64,000 nt of DNA from an uncultured Sphingomonas sp. GTDB taxonomy: Bacteria > Pseudomonadota > Alphaproteobacteria > Sphingomonadales > Sphingomonadaceae. Numbering within the stretch: position 1 is the stretch's first letter; each line of letters opens with the position of its first letter. The notes under the pieces are model-generated. The model was not told the DNA's origin, searched no databases, and saw only the letters and a list, made by a program, of their open reading frames with translations. Where the stretch lies: positions 161,696 through 225,695 of the forward strand of contig NZ_CAKZHV010000067.1 of NCBI RefSeq assembly GCF_936927845.1, read 5' to 3'. Made by a program: the position numbers and the translations under genes. Below are positions 8,793 through 19,588 of the stretch, piece after piece.

Positions 8793-9512
8793 ATGCAGTT
8801 GACGCGTGAACCGATGCCATCGCGGCGTGCCTTGTTGAAGACGGGCAGCCTGTTTGCGGGGGCGATGATGATCCCCTCGGCGGTATCGGCTGGCATGCGT
8901 CGCGCACCGGAATCGCTGCTTCCCACCGGCTTGTACGAGGGGCACAGCGCGGGTGGCTTCACCGCTGACTCGTTCCCGGCCGACAGCGCCAACAGCCTGG
9001 GGACCGTTCGTCCCGCGCTGATGCGTCGTGCGATGGCCGCGTTGCAGCAGCACGGCAGCAGCATCGCGCGGCACGACCGCATCGCCATCGCCGATTTCGC
9101 GACCTCCTCGGGCACGCCGCGCTTCCACCTCGTCAACCTGGAGGATGGCCGCACCACCTCCAAGCTCGTCGCGCACGGCTCGGGCTCCGACCCCGCGCAC
9201 ACTGGTTATCTCCAGCGCTTCTCCAACGCCAACGGCTCCAACGCCTCGTGCGAGGGCGCTTTCCTCACCAGCGATTATTACGTCGGCAAGCACGGCAAGT
9301 CGCAGCGGCTGGTCGGGCTCGACCACACCAACAACAACGCGCTCGACCGCGCCATCGTGGTTCACGCCGCCTGGTACGCCAACCGAGAGATGGTGGCGGA
9401 ACGTGGCATGCTGGGTCGCAGCCAGGGCTGCTTCGCGGTGGGCGAGAACGAACTGGCCGAGGTGTTCGAGCGGCTCGGGCCGGGCCGCATGATCTACGCG
9501 GCAAAGGTCTGA
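8793..9512 (+). CDS. Murein L,D-transpeptidase-like protein (YkuD_2 family)
   Basis: About 239 residues. The start could be TTG at 8784 (GAGGGA only 3 bases upstream) or ATG at 8793, which gives better spacing. The N-terminus PSRRALLKTGSLFAGAMM looks like a Tat signal. The C-terminal half carries the YkuD_2 pattern: FHLVNLEDGRTTSKLVAHG, then IVVHAAWYAN with the conserved His, and GMLGRSQGCFAV with the catalytic Cys of an SxGCF motif. It differs from the neighbouring classical YkuD protein and may be an exported L,D-transpeptidase or carboxypeptidase acting on peptidoglycan. Confidence 0.85.
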   Translation: MQLTREPMPSRRALLKTGSLFAGAMMIPSAVSAGMRRAPESLLPTGLYEGHSAGGFTADSFPADSANSLGTVRPALMRRAMAALQQHGSSIARHDRIAIADFATSSGTPRFHLVNLEDGRTTSKLVAHGSGSDPAHTGYLQRFSNANGSNASCEGAFLTSDYYVGKHGKSQRLVGLDHTNNNALDRAIVVHAAWYANREMVAERGMLGRSQGCFAVGENELAEVFERLGPGRMIYAAKV

Positions 9513-9605
9513 TCTTCACTCCGGCCGCGTCGCGCCGCCCACGTTAAGCGCCATGGTCCCTTTGTGAACCTGCTACCCTTGCTGCACTGATCGTCCCGTT
9601 CCCGT

Positions 9606-10652
9606 TCAGCCCGCGGCCAGCCACGGGCGCACCTGCCCGACCATCCGGCTCCACGCCAGCCGGTCGACGCGCGCCACGCTCGCCACCGGACCCGCCGCGA
9701 TCGCGTCGCGCAGACCGATCGTCCCCTGCCGCAACCCGGCGCGCAGCACGCCCGCCCAGACCCGCCGCGTTTCGCGCGCGATCAGCCGGCGATCGGTCGC
9801 ATCGGCGCGCGTCACCGCCAGGTAGCGCAACCGTGCGTGGTCGAGCAGCGCCGCCAATCGCCCCAGCGTCTCGCCGTCGGGCACCGGCGCGCCGTGCATC
9901 AGGTGGCGCACGAACAACCGCGCCGCGCCGCTCGCCATGCCGCCGAACGTCTCGTGCAGCGCGCTTGCCAGCACGCGCTCGGCGCTCGCCAGCATCACCT
10001 CCTCGTACCGCTGCGAACAACCGCCGGCGTGGCTGCGATAGGTGACCAGCGGCGCATCGATCCGCGCCACCTGCCCGGCGGCGGCTGCGCGGTGGTACAG
10101 GTCGAAATCCTCCGCGTAGAGCATGTCGGGGCGCGTGAACGGCTCAAGCGCGCGCGCCACCGATCCGCGCACCATCACCGACGACCAGACCAGCGGATTG
10201 GAAAAGCGCAACAGCCACCCGATCAGCGCCGGTGTCGTGATGCGCGGGTGCGTCGACGGCGCGATCCCGCTCGCGCTCAGCACCTGCGTCGCGGTGCCGA
10301 CCAGCGCCACGTCGGCGTTGGCGTCCAGGAACGCCACCTGCCGCGCAAAACGGTCGGGGTGGCACAGATCGTCCTGATCGAGCGCCGCGATATAGCGTCC
10401 GCGCGCGTGCGCGAGCGCGTGGTTGCGCGCGCGCACCGGTCCGCCGTTCTGCGGCAGCGCGATCAGGCGCACCCGCGGATCATGCCAGCGCGCCACCACG
10501 TCGCGCGTCGCATCGGTGGAGCAATCGTCCACCACGATCACCTCGAACGCATCCATCGTCTGCCGCGACACGCTGTTGAGCGTTTCCTCGATCAACGCCG
10601 CGCCGTTGTACGCCGCCATCACGACGCTGACGATGGGCACCGCGCCCGTCAT
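9606..10652 (-). CDS. GT2 family glycosyltransferase
   Basis: A 348-residue cytoplasmic GT-A enzyme. It begins PIVSVVMAAYNGAALIEETL, then FEVIVVDDCSTDATRD and RNHALAHARGRYIAALDQDD, the nucleotide-sugar site with its acidic motif. YAEDFDLYHRAA supplies the region of the catalytic base (ED). The C-terminal 120 residues are helical and unassigned. The open frame continues far upstream as a shadow, but the true start is the ATG at 10652, overlapping the stop of the aminotransferase-flavoenzyme fusion by 4 bases. That coupling suggests it transfers the sugar made or modified by that enzyme. Donor and acceptor are unknown. Confidence 0.9.
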   Translation of the reverse strand: MTGAVPIVSVVMAAYNGAALIEETLNSVSRQTMDAFEVIVVDDCSTDATRDVVARWHDPRVRLIALPQNGGPVRARNHALAHARGRYIAALDQDDLCHPDRFARQVAFLDANADVALVGTATQVLSASGIAPSTHPRITTPALIGWLLRFSNPLVWSSVMVRGSVARALEPFTRPDMLYAEDFDLYHRAAAAGQVARIDAPLVTYRSHAGGCSQRYEEVMLASAERVLASALHETFGGMASGAARLFVRHLMHGAPVPDGETLGRLAALLDHARLRYLAVTRADATDRRLIARETRRVWAGVLRAGLRQGTIGLRDAIAAGPVASVARVDRLAWSRMVGQVRPWLAAG

Positions 10653-13108
10653 CCCGCCGCCACCCGCGCGGCTTCGTCCAGCAACTGGTCGACGATCATC
10701 ATGCCGACGTCGTTCTGCCACAGCCACAAGCCGTTCGCCTGGCCGCGAAAGCTCGCCTCGCCACCCAGCCGTCCCCACGGCACGAACCCGGCCGCGAGCC
10801 CGATCCCGTACAGCCCCGCGATCGGCGCGCCTGCCGCGTCGAGCACCCGGCAATGCCGGTCGACCATCGCCGCACCCGTGTCGGCCGCCAGCCGCATCGG
10901 CTCGCCGCCACACGCGAACACCGGCAGCGCGTGCGGACGATAGCCAAGCGCCGCGATCACCACATCGGCCCCTCGCACGATGTCCTGCGCGCGCGCGTCC
11001 TCGTTCGCCGCGATGCGGTGCAGTTGCACGCGCGGGTCGGGCACGCGGCCGTCGACCGCCAGCATCCGCAGCACCAGGTCGCGCGCCTCCAGCCGGAACC
11101 CGGCCAGTCGGTACACGAACCCCGATACCGGACAGATGTCGTCCGCGCCGAAATCGGTATAGCCCTCCGCCTCCGCCGCCTCGACCGACGGATAAAAGGG
11201 TCGCAGCGCGCGCCGGTGCAGCAGCGTGATCGCCCCCTCGCCCAGCGGCAACCCCGCCTTCAGCAACGCCGCAGCCGTTGTCATCGCGCTGGTCGAGCCG
11301 CCCACCACCGCGATCCGCGGCGCGCGGACGCCCGCGACCAGATCGGCGACCAGTTGCGCCCCGCCGATGCTCAGCACCGCGTCGGACTGGATCAGCCGCC
11401 CGCCCGCCAGCGCCGACAAGGGGACGCCCGCCACCTCCTGCGCCGCCAGCCGGTCGATCGGCTGATGCCCGCCGGTCGCGATCACGACGTGACGCGACCG
11501 GTGCTGCGACACCGCCCCCGTCGCGACATGCTCGATCGTGGTGCACCAGCCGCCGTTCTCCTGCCGCGTCGACAGCGCGCGCTGCCCCGTCAGCACGTGC
11601 CCGCCGTGCCGCGTCACCACCTGTCCCAGCCGATCGCCCAGCGCGTCGAGCATCGGGCCGACCTCGACCAGCGGCACGCCCAGCCCGTCGCGCCGCGCCG
11701 CCACGCGCGCGGTTGCGGGATGATCGACCAGCGTCGCGATCTCGCGATGCGGATTGTTGGCAACCGCGGTCAGGAACGTCTCCGCGCTCGAATCGCTCGT
11801 GATCGCGTACTGGCCCAACCGCCCGCTGCCGAGCGCCGGCCCCGCCTCGACGATCGCCAGCCCGCGTGACAAGGCGGGCAGCACGCCTGCCTTGGCCGCC
11901 GCGGTCAGCAGCGCGGTGCCCGCCGGACCGCCCCCGATCACCAGCGTGTCGTGGCTCGCCACGGCCTGCGCGGGCGTCGCCAGGCGTACCGCGGGCACCG
12001 CGCGCGCCAGCGCCGCGGCAACTGTCCGCGCGTCGTCCGCGCTCATCGCGTCGGTCACCGGCAGCGACAGCATGCGCGCGGACAGGTCGTCGCACACCGG
12101 CGTCGGCTCGACCGTCGCCACGTCGCGCACCCACGGCTGCTCGCCCAGGTGCGGGCTGAAATACGCGCCCGCGCCGATGCCGTCGCGCGCCAGCGCGGCG
12201 ATCACGCCGGCGCGGTCGCAACCGCGCGGCAGCAGGACGGGAAAGAAGCCATGCGCCTGCGCGCCCGCCGTCGCCGCCTGCACGGTGAAGCGCGCGCCCA
12301 ACGCCTCGCGGTACGCGCGCACCACCGCGTCGCGACGCGCGCACGTGTGATCGAACGTGTCCAGCTTGGCCCGCGCCATCGCCGCCAGCACCTCGGGCAG
12401 CTTGGCGTTCAACCCCGGGATCGTCGCGGTGCGCGGATGCGTGAAACCGAAATTCGCCGCGGCGCGCAGCCGCTCGATCACGCTCGCGTCGCCGCAGTGG
12501 ATCAGCCCGCCTTCGCCGACCGCGAACGGCTTGGTCGCGTGCATCGAGAACACGACCGGGAACGGCGATCCGGCGCCGACATTGATCCCGTCCGCGTCGC
12601 GCGTGCCGAGCGATGCCGCCGCGTCGACCACCACCGCGACACCGTGCCGCGCCGCCAGCCAGCGGTATCGGTCCAGGTCGATCGCGCGTCCGAACGTCGC
12701 ATAGGGTACGATCGCGGCGACGTTCGCGCCGTGGCGCTGGAGCAATCGCTCCTCCTCGCGCGCCGACGCGCTCCAATCGTCCGGGTCGACGTCGCACACC
12801 AGCGGCACCAGCCCCGCCCACCACGCCGCCTGGGCGGTCGCGGCAAAGGTGAAGCCCGGCATCAGCGCCATGCGCCCGCGCCCGCCCGGCCCGACCGCGT
12901 CGGCCAGCGCGATCATCAACCCGTTGGTGGCATTGTTAACCGCCAGCGTCGCCCCGCGCCCGCCGAACAGCCGCGCGGTCACGTCGCGCTCCAGCGCGCG
13001 CACTTCGGGTCCGTGATTGCTGTAGATGCCGCTCGCCTCGATACGGGCGAGCGCATCGGCCATCTGCGACAGGCGCGGCGGATTGGGAGCGATCAGCGGC
13101 AAGTCCAT
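10649..13108 (-). CDS. Fusion protein: DegT/DnrJ/EryC1-type aminotransferase plus flavin-dependent monooxygenase-like domain
   Basis: An 819-residue two-domain protein. Residues 1-375 are a DegT-type PLP aminotransferase: YSNHGPEVRALE, LMPGFTFAATAQAAWWAG, PLP-binding Asp in VVVDAAASLGT (Asp162), Schiff-base Lys193 in SMHATKPFAVGEGG, and AGAYFSPHLGEQPW. Residues 386-815 are a flavoprotein. They hold a first dinucleotide site VIGGGPAGTALL (390-401), HVVIATGGH (540-547), a second nucleotide site RIAVVGGSTSAM (598-609), RPFYPSVEAAEAEGY (636-650), and VVIAALGYRP (716-725), the layout of N-hydroxylating or FMO-type monooxygenases. No stop or frame break separates the parts. The chorismate-mutase-like gene lies 25 bases upstream and the GT2 gene overlaps downstream. 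One reading is amination then oxidation of a sugar or ring; the reaction is unproven. Confidence 0.88.
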   Translation of the reverse strand: MDLPLIAPNPPRLSQMADALARIEASGIYSNHGPEVRALERDVTARLFGGRGATLAVNNATNGLMIALADAVGPGGRGRMALMPGFTFAATAQAAWWAGLVPLVCDVDPDDWSASAREEERLLQRHGANVAAIVPYATFGRAIDLDRYRWLAARHGVAVVVDAAASLGTRDADGINVGAGSPFPVVFSMHATKPFAVGEGGLIHCGDASVIERLRAAANFGFTHPRTATIPGLNAKLPEVLAAMARAKLDTFDHTCARRDAVVRAYREALGARFTVQAATAGAQAHGFFPVLLPRGCDRAGVIAALARDGIGAGAYFSPHLGEQPWVRDVATVEPTPVCDDLSARMLSLPVTDAMSADDARTVAAALARAVPAVRLATPAQAVASHDTLVIGGGPAGTALLTAAAKAGVLPALSRGLAIVEAGPALGSGRLGQYAITSDSSAETFLTAVANNPHREIATLVDHPATARVAARRDGLGVPLVEVGPMLDALGDRLGQVVTRHGGHVLTGQRALSTRQENGGWCTTIEHVATGAVSQHRSRHVVIATGGHQPIDRLAAQEVAGVPLSALAGGRLIQSDAVLSIGGAQLVADLVAGVRAPRIAVVGGSTSAMTTAAALLKAGLPLGEGAITLLHRRALRPFYPSVEAAEAEGYTDFGADDICPVSGFVYRLAGFRLEARDLVLRMLAVDGRVPDPRVQLHRIAANEDARAQDIVRGADVVIAALGYRPHALPVFACGGEPMRLAADTGAAMVDRHCRVLDAAGAPIAGLYGIGLAAGFVPWGRLGGEASFRGQANGLWLWQNDVGMMIVDQLLDEAARVAAG

Positions 13109-13132
13109 CGTGCCGCCATGCGCCCGGGCGAC

Positions 13133-13447
13133 CTAACGCGGGGTTACGTCGCGTGCGTCGTATTTTTCCAATTCATACGCGATCGACGCTTCGACCAGCG
13201 TTTCCCACATCGCCGCGATCGCGGGTGCCGGCAGCCCCGCGGCCTCCGCCGCGGCAGCCGCCTGCGCGATCACCTGCCGCTTGCGCGCTTCGTCGCGCAC
13301 CGCCGCGCGCTCGGGCTTGATGCGCGCCGCCGCCTCCATATAGTCGAAGCGGCGCCTGAGCAGCACGACGATCTCGCGGTCCAGCGCATCCACGCCCGCG
13401 CGGACCTCCGCCATGGTGGTGCATTCGGGTCCGGGCTTGATACTCAT
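13133..13447 (-). CDS. Chorismate mutase type II (AroQ/PchB-like)
   Basis: A 104-residue all-helical protein of the AroQ fold: TMAEVRAGVDALDREIVVLLRRRFDYMEAAARIKPER gives the first long helix with the active-site Arg/Lys spacing. EARKRQVIAQ and MWETLVEASIAYELEKYD complete the three-helix domain. The AAARIKP segment is closer to the PchB (isochorismate-pyruvate lyase) branch than to E. coli PheA, so chorismate to prephenate or isochorismate to salicylate are both possible. The ATG at 13447 is chosen because upstream sequence is not conserved-looking. The 25-base gap to the fusion gene suggests one operon, unusual company for a chorismate enzyme. Confidence 0.85.
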   Translation of the reverse strand: MSIKPGPECTTMAEVRAGVDALDREIVVLLRRRFDYMEAAARIKPERAAVRDEARKRQVIAQAAAAAEAAGLPAPAIAAMWETLVEASIAYELEKYDARDVTPR

Positions 13448-13537
13448 CCGCCTGCCTGTGCCGGCCGGTTGCCGCGCTGTCCAGTTCGACCGTATCTGCC
13501 CCCCCCCGCGCCACCGCACCCGCAGCGCGGCGCTCCC

Positions 13538-13566
13538 TTGACCCGGCCCGCCACGCCCGCTAAGCG
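13538..13566 (+). promoter_or_regulatory. Possible rpsD promoter
   Basis: TTGACC (13538-13543) and TAAGCG (13561-13566) are separated by 17 bases, 150 bases upstream of rpsD. The -35 is good, the -10 poor. The rest of the 271-base gap between the divergent chorismate-mutase-like gene and rpsD shows no other feature. Confidence 0.25.
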
Positions 13567-13718
13567 CGCGCCTTCGCAATTGCCCCTGCACCCCGGTGAA
13601 GCGGTGGGCCTGCCCGTGCCTTGCAGCATCGGGCGGCGCGATGACCGGGAAGAACCCTGCAATCCATCATCCATGATGAAGCGCGGGCCACGTTGTTAGC
13701 ATTTGCCAAGGATTTAAA

Positions 13719-14333
13719 ATGTCGAAGCGTCATAGCGCGAAGCACAAGCTCGATCGCCGTTTGGGCGAGAACATCTGGGGCCGCCCCAAGAGCCCGGTCA
13801 ACAAGCGTGAATACGGCCCCGGCCAGCACGGTCAGCGCCGCAAGGGCAAGGTGTCGGACTTCGGCATCCAGCTGCGCGCCAAGCAGAAGCTCAAGGGCTA
13901 TTACGGCGACGTGACCGAGAAGCAGTTCAAGCACTGCTACGAGGAAGCCGCGCGCATGAAGGGCGACACCTCGCAGAACCTGATCGGCCTGCTCGAGCGT
14001 CGCCTCGACATGATCGTCTACCGCGCGAAGTTCGCGCCGACGATCTGGGCCGCGCGTCAGCTCGTCAGCCACGGCCACGTCCGCGTCAACGGCGTGAAGT
14101 GCAACATCGCCTCGCGCCGCTGCTACGTCAGCGACGAGATCACGCTGGGCTCCAAGGCGCAGGAAATGGCGCTGGTCCTCGAAGCACAGCAGCTCGCCGA
14201 GCGCGAAGTGCCCGATTACGTCGCGCCCGACGGCAATGCCAAGGTCACCTTCATCCGCGTGCCGACGCTCGACGAGGTGCCCTATCCGGTGAAGATGGAG
14301 CCGAATTTAGTGGTCGAGTTCTACTCGCGTTAA
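13719..14333 (+). CDS. rpsD: 30S ribosomal protein S4
   Basis: A 204-residue primary 16S-rRNA-binding protein of the small subunit. It starts MSKRHSAKHKLDRRLGENIWG, the alphaproteobacterial form of S4. The S4 RNA-binding domain runs from about residue 93 (LLERRLDMIVYRAKFAPT, RQLVSHGHVRVNGVK) to the C-terminus VPYPVKMEPNLVVEFYSR. Length is exact for the family. Here it is a single-gene unit ended by a strong hairpin at 14425. S4 may regulate its own translation as in other bacteria, but no leader structure was identified. Confidence 0.99.
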   Translation: MSKRHSAKHKLDRRLGENIWGRPKSPVNKREYGPGQHGQRRKGKVSDFGIQLRAKQKLKGYYGDVTEKQFKHCYEEAARMKGDTSQNLIGLLERRLDMIVYRAKFAPTIWAARQLVSHGHVRVNGVKCNIASRRCYVSDEITLGSKAQEMALVLEAQQLAEREVPDYVAPDGNAKVTFIRVPTLDEVPYPVKMEPNLVVEFYSR

Positions 14334-14424
14334 GCTGAGTAGAACGCGACGGCCGGCCGGCCTCGCTCAAGCGAGGACCGACGACGCGGGCTCCGCCCGT
14401 GGCGCTCTCCGGCCACCAAACACG

Positions 14425-14458
14425 AAAAGGGCGGTCCCGCGGGGCCGCCCTTTCTCGT
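14425..14458 (+). terminator. Rho-independent terminator after rpsD
   Basis: AAAGGGCGGTCCC and GGGGCCGCCCTTT form a long GC-rich stem with flanking A and T tracts (14425-14458), 92 bases after rpsD. Its right edge reaches the stop codon of the convergent peptidase gene, so it may serve both. The 80 bases before it hold smaller GC-rich hairpins. Confidence 0.85.
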
Positions 14459-16432
14459 TTAGCTGCCAAACGCGCTACGAAGAAACATGTCGCTGCGCTT
14501 CAGCATGTCGGCGCGCGCTACCGAGTCGGTTAACGCATGTGCGAGGCCGTGATAGGTAACCAACTCGTGGCGCTTTCCCGAAGCGGCTAGGCGGCGGTCC
14601 ATCAATCTTGACTGCTCGACCGACACATTCTGGTCGTACGTGCCGTGAAACAGCAGCACCGGCGCCTTGAATGCATCGGCATGTTGCGCGGGTGACCCCT
14701 CGCGCAAATGCGGGCCCGTCCCGACGAAATCACGCACCAGGTCATAATTCGTGTACAGCCGCGCTTCCTCGATCAGCGCCGGCAGGTCGGCAACCGGCGC
14801 AATGGCCACCACCGCCTTGAATAGGTCCGGGGCGAGGACGTTGGATTGCAGCGCGGCATAGCCGCCATACGACCAGCCGACGATCCCCAGCTTGGCGGGA
14901 TCAGCGATCCCCTGTGCCACCATCCATCGCCCAGCATCCACCACATCGCCAATTGCAGTACGCCAGGATCGAAAACCGTTCTTCTGGTACCAGGCGTCGC
15001 CGTAGCCGCTCGACCCGCGATAATTCGGCTGCAACACCGCGTAACCGCGGCTCGCGTAATATTGCGACAACCAGTCAAAACCCCATTCGTCGCGTGCGCT
15101 GGGACCGCCGTGCGGCATCACGATTGCGGGCAGGTTGCGGCCCCCGCTGCCGGGCGGCAATGTCAGGTAGGCTGGCACCATCGTGCCATCGCTCGCGCGT
15201 ACCTGCACGGCCTTTACGGTGGCGAGCTTCACGTCAGCCAATTGCGGGCGCGACAGCAAAAGCGGACGCAACTGCCGCTTTGTACGATCGAACAGGTAAT
15301 AGCGGCCCGGATCGGTGTCGCTTCCTGCCCACAACAGCAACTTCTGCTCGTCCAGACTGGCATCCTGCACGTTGATGATCGGTGCCCCCGGCAACGCCTT
15401 AGTCAGCGACGCCCGCATCCGCTCGATCTCGGCGTCGAAATAAACAGCGGTGCGCTTGTCAGTGGCGAAGGTCGCGCCGACAACACGTTGCCGCCGCCCG
15501 ATCCGGATCAGACCATCGATGTCGACATCAGGCCGCGCGTAGACGAGCTTGGCAGTGGAATGCTCCGCTAGCGGGCGAGAAAACAGGGCTTGGCGTCCAT
15601 CCAGCTTGTCGTAGCCGTAGACGATGTCGCCTGCGGGATCGACCGCAAGCGGGTTGAAACCCTCACGCTTCTTGATGTCGTAGTCGTTCAACGGCTTCCA
15701 CGCCAAGTCGCCTTTGGCTCGATAGTAGTAGGATAGCTCGCCCGTAGCGCGCCCGATGTCGGTGCTGCGCAGCAGACCCATGACACGCACCTGCCCATTA
15801 CCGTCGCTGATATACTCCACCGCTTCGCGGCGCGGTGCGACCACGCGTTCGCGGGCCAGCGTGTCCGTGTCCAGGCGTTCGACGCCTAAGCCGGCGCCGC
15901 GCTGCCCCGTCAGCGTTCCCGCGCGCGCCTCGGGAACGAACTCGGCGGTGACCAGCACCTTGTTCTTCTCCCCAGGCAGCATGTCGATTACCGCGCCGCC
16001 ATTGTAGGACAGGTACAAGGCGCCGTCGCCGCTGCGCCTCGATACGATCTTCATGTTCGATTGGTCGGCATTGATCGCGATCATTCGCGTGATCGTGGTC
16101 AAACCCGCACCCGTTTGCTGGGTTATGGACACATTACAGAACAGCCTGACATCCGAAACCCAGTCGCAACCGATCATGCGATCGGGATCGCCGCTAGCTG
16201 CCACGACGTAGCGTGGCTTGGCATCTGCCTCGGTCGTCGAGACCACGTACAATGCGCTGCCCTGTCCTTTGGTAGGTGCGACATAAGCGAGCTGGGTGCC
16301 GTCCGGAGAAAGCGACGCCGATTGCACGTATTCGCGGGCGCCGAACGCCGCCGCGGGATCGGTTTCGGCTCCCCTTGCCACGCCAGCAATCGCACTTACC
16401 CCAGCCAGCAAGGCTGCCGTTTTCCCCCACAT
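14459..16432 (-). CDS. Exported S9-family prolyl oligopeptidase-like peptidase
   Basis: A 657-residue secreted serine peptidase. A signal peptide (AALLAGVSAIAGVARG) is followed by a beta-propeller-like region (about residues 30-390, starting REYVQSASLSPDGTQLAYVAP) and an alpha/beta-hydrolase domain. The domain has PAIVMPHGGPSARDEWGFD, GYAVLQPNYRGSSGYG, nucleophile GIVGWSYGGYAA, FHGTYDQNVSVEQS (Asp) and YHGLAHALTD (His). The catalytic triad is complete. It is close to dipeptidyl-peptidase/acylaminoacyl-peptidase types. By eye its third codon positions are less GC-rich than its neighbours', a weak sign of a different history. It is divergent from the M28 peptidase across 135 bases. Confidence 0.93.
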   Translation of the reverse strand: MWGKTAALLAGVSAIAGVARGAETDPAAAFGAREYVQSASLSPDGTQLAYVAPTKGQGSALYVVSTTEADAKPRYVVAASGDPDRMIGCDWVSDVRLFCNVSITQQTGAGLTTITRMIAINADQSNMKIVSRRSGDGALYLSYNGGAVIDMLPGEKNKVLVTAEFVPEARAGTLTGQRGAGLGVERLDTDTLARERVVAPRREAVEYISDGNGQVRVMGLLRSTDIGRATGELSYYYRAKGDLAWKPLNDYDIKKREGFNPLAVDPAGDIVYGYDKLDGRQALFSRPLAEHSTAKLVYARPDVDIDGLIRIGRRQRVVGATFATDKRTAVYFDAEIERMRASLTKALPGAPIINVQDASLDEQKLLLWAGSDTDPGRYYLFDRTKRQLRPLLLSRPQLADVKLATVKAVQVRASDGTMVPAYLTLPPGSGGRNLPAIVMPHGGPSARDEWGFDWLSQYYASRGYAVLQPNYRGSSGYGDAWYQKNGFRSWRTAIGDVVDAGRWMVAQGIADPAKLGIVGWSYGGYAALQSNVLAPDLFKAVVAIAPVADLPALIEEARLYTNYDLVRDFVGTGPHLREGSPAQHADAFKAPVLLFHGTYDQNVSVEQSRLMDRRLAASGKRHELVTYHGLAHALTDSVARADMLKRSDMFLRSAFGS

Positions 16433-16567
16433 ACGCCTGACACCCTGTTTCCATCGCCTCCGCCCCCCGGAAAGCTTGCCATGTCATCCTATCGTCGCGC
16501 GTCCGGTGCACAAGCTTGCGGACACCGAAGACGGCTGGCACACGCTGGTGCGATGAAGGGATCTGCC

Positions 16568-18234
<1,667 letters not shown>

Positions 18235-18238
<4 letters not shown>

Positions 18239-19239
18239 CCAGCCCAGTGACCAGCGCAATGACCAGCCCGGTGACCAGCAAGACCCCGCCCGCCGAATGG
18301 GCACCCCACGCCGCCGTCTGGATCGGCTTTCCCAGCCACGCCGAGCTCTGGCAGGAGGATCTGGACCAGGCGCGCGACGAGGTCGCCGCTTTTGCCAGCG
18401 CCGTCCACGCCGATGGCGCGGGTGAAACGGTGATCCTGGTCGCCGCCGACGACGAGGCCGCCGCCGCCGCGCGCGATCTCGCTCCGTTCGCCGAGGTGGT
18501 GGTGGAGCCGTTCGGCGACATCTGGCTGCGCGACACCGGCGCGATCATCACCGGCGACGGCGTCGCGCACGATTTCGCCTTCAACGGCTGGGGCGGCAAG
18601 TACGACCTGCCCGGCGACGACGACGTCGGACAACGGCTCGCCGCCGCGCGCGGACTGTCGGCTGAAACGCACGACTGGGTGCTGGAAGGCGGCGCGATCG
18701 ACGGCGACGGCACCGGGACGGTGGTCACGACCGAGCAATGCCTGCTCAACCCCAACCGCAACCCGTCGCTGTCGCGCGAACGGATCGAGCAGCGCTTGCG
18801 CGACGATCTGGGCTACACCCGCGTCGTCTGGCTCGGCGACGGGCTGCTGGGCGACCATACCGACGGCCATGTCGACAATCTCGCGCGATTCGTCGGCGAG
18901 GGTCGCCTGGCACTCCCGCAGGCGGCGGAGAACGATCCCAATTGGCGCATCTACCAGGACGCCGCCGACCGCGCGCGTGCCGCCGGGCTCCAGGTCGTCC
19001 ACGTGCCCTCCCCCGGCCGCGTGCTGCGCGACGAGGAGGTGATCCCGGCGAGCTACATGAACTTCTACATCGGCAACGCCGCCGTCGTGGTGCCGATCTA
19101 CGGCACGCCCAACGACGAGGCCGGTGTCGCGGCGGTGCAGGCGCTGTTCCCGGACCGCCGCGCGGTCGGCCTGCGCGCCGACGCCATCCTGACGGGCGGC
19201 GGGAGTTTCCACTGTATCAGTCAGCAAATCCCGGCGTAG
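18235..19239 (+). CDS. aguA: Agmatine deiminase / peptidyl-arginine deiminase family protein
   Basis: About 326-334 residues of the guanidino-group-modifying fold. The catalytic pattern is visible: EWAPHAAVWIGFPSH, FGDIWLRDTGAI (Asp), DWVLEGGAIDGDGTGTVVTTEQC, GDGLLGDHTDGHVDNLARFV (catalytic His/Asp) and TGGGSFHCISQQ with the nucleophile Cys close to the C-terminus. It would convert agmatine to N-carbamoylputrescine and ammonia. The start is unclear because a 12-base unit beginning GTG/ATG-ACC-AGC is repeated four times (18235, 18247, 18259 ATG, 18271), giving four in-frame candidate starts. The stop lies inside a short repeat related to the tandem repeats that follow. Confidence 0.9.
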
Positions 19240-19249
19240 GCGCGTCAAT

Positions 19250-19495
19250 CCCGGCCTAGCCGCGTCGGCGAAGCGACGGCGGCGATGCGCGAAGCGCAAG
19301 GCCGCGATCGGCCGGCGGGTCGGCGCGAGCCGAACCCGTCCGACGTAAAGCGGCGGCTTTGCCGTCGCCCCTCCCGGCTTAGCCGCGTCGGCGAAGCGAC
19401 GGCGCCGATGCGCAAAGCGCAAGGCCGGGATCGGCCGGCGGGTCGGCGCGAGCCGAACCCGTCCGACGTAAAGCGGCGGCTCTGCCGTCGCCCAG
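19250..19495. repeat. Two tandem 123-bp direct repeats
   Basis: Copy one (19250-19372) and copy two (19373-19495) match at nearly every base. A degenerate piece of the same start (TCCCGGCGTAGGCGCGTC) lies at 19228-19245, across the stop of the deiminase gene. The unit length is a multiple of three, so it leaves long open frames on both strands, but these have no gene-like features. The 19240-19877 gap holds only this, the palindromic element at 19589 and the cold-shock leader. Confidence 0.9.
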
Positions 19496-19588
19496 CCGGG
19501 CATGGCGAACCACCCCCTCCGGCAACGTTCGACCCTACCAACCGGGTCACTCGACACCGTCGAGCCCCCCCGCTCACCAAAACCCACC

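Noticed and set aside
9606..12824. 1072-codon minus-strand frame containing the GT2 gene
   Set aside because: Its upstream two thirds are an out-of-frame shadow of the fusion gene; only the last 348 codons from ATG 10652 are real.
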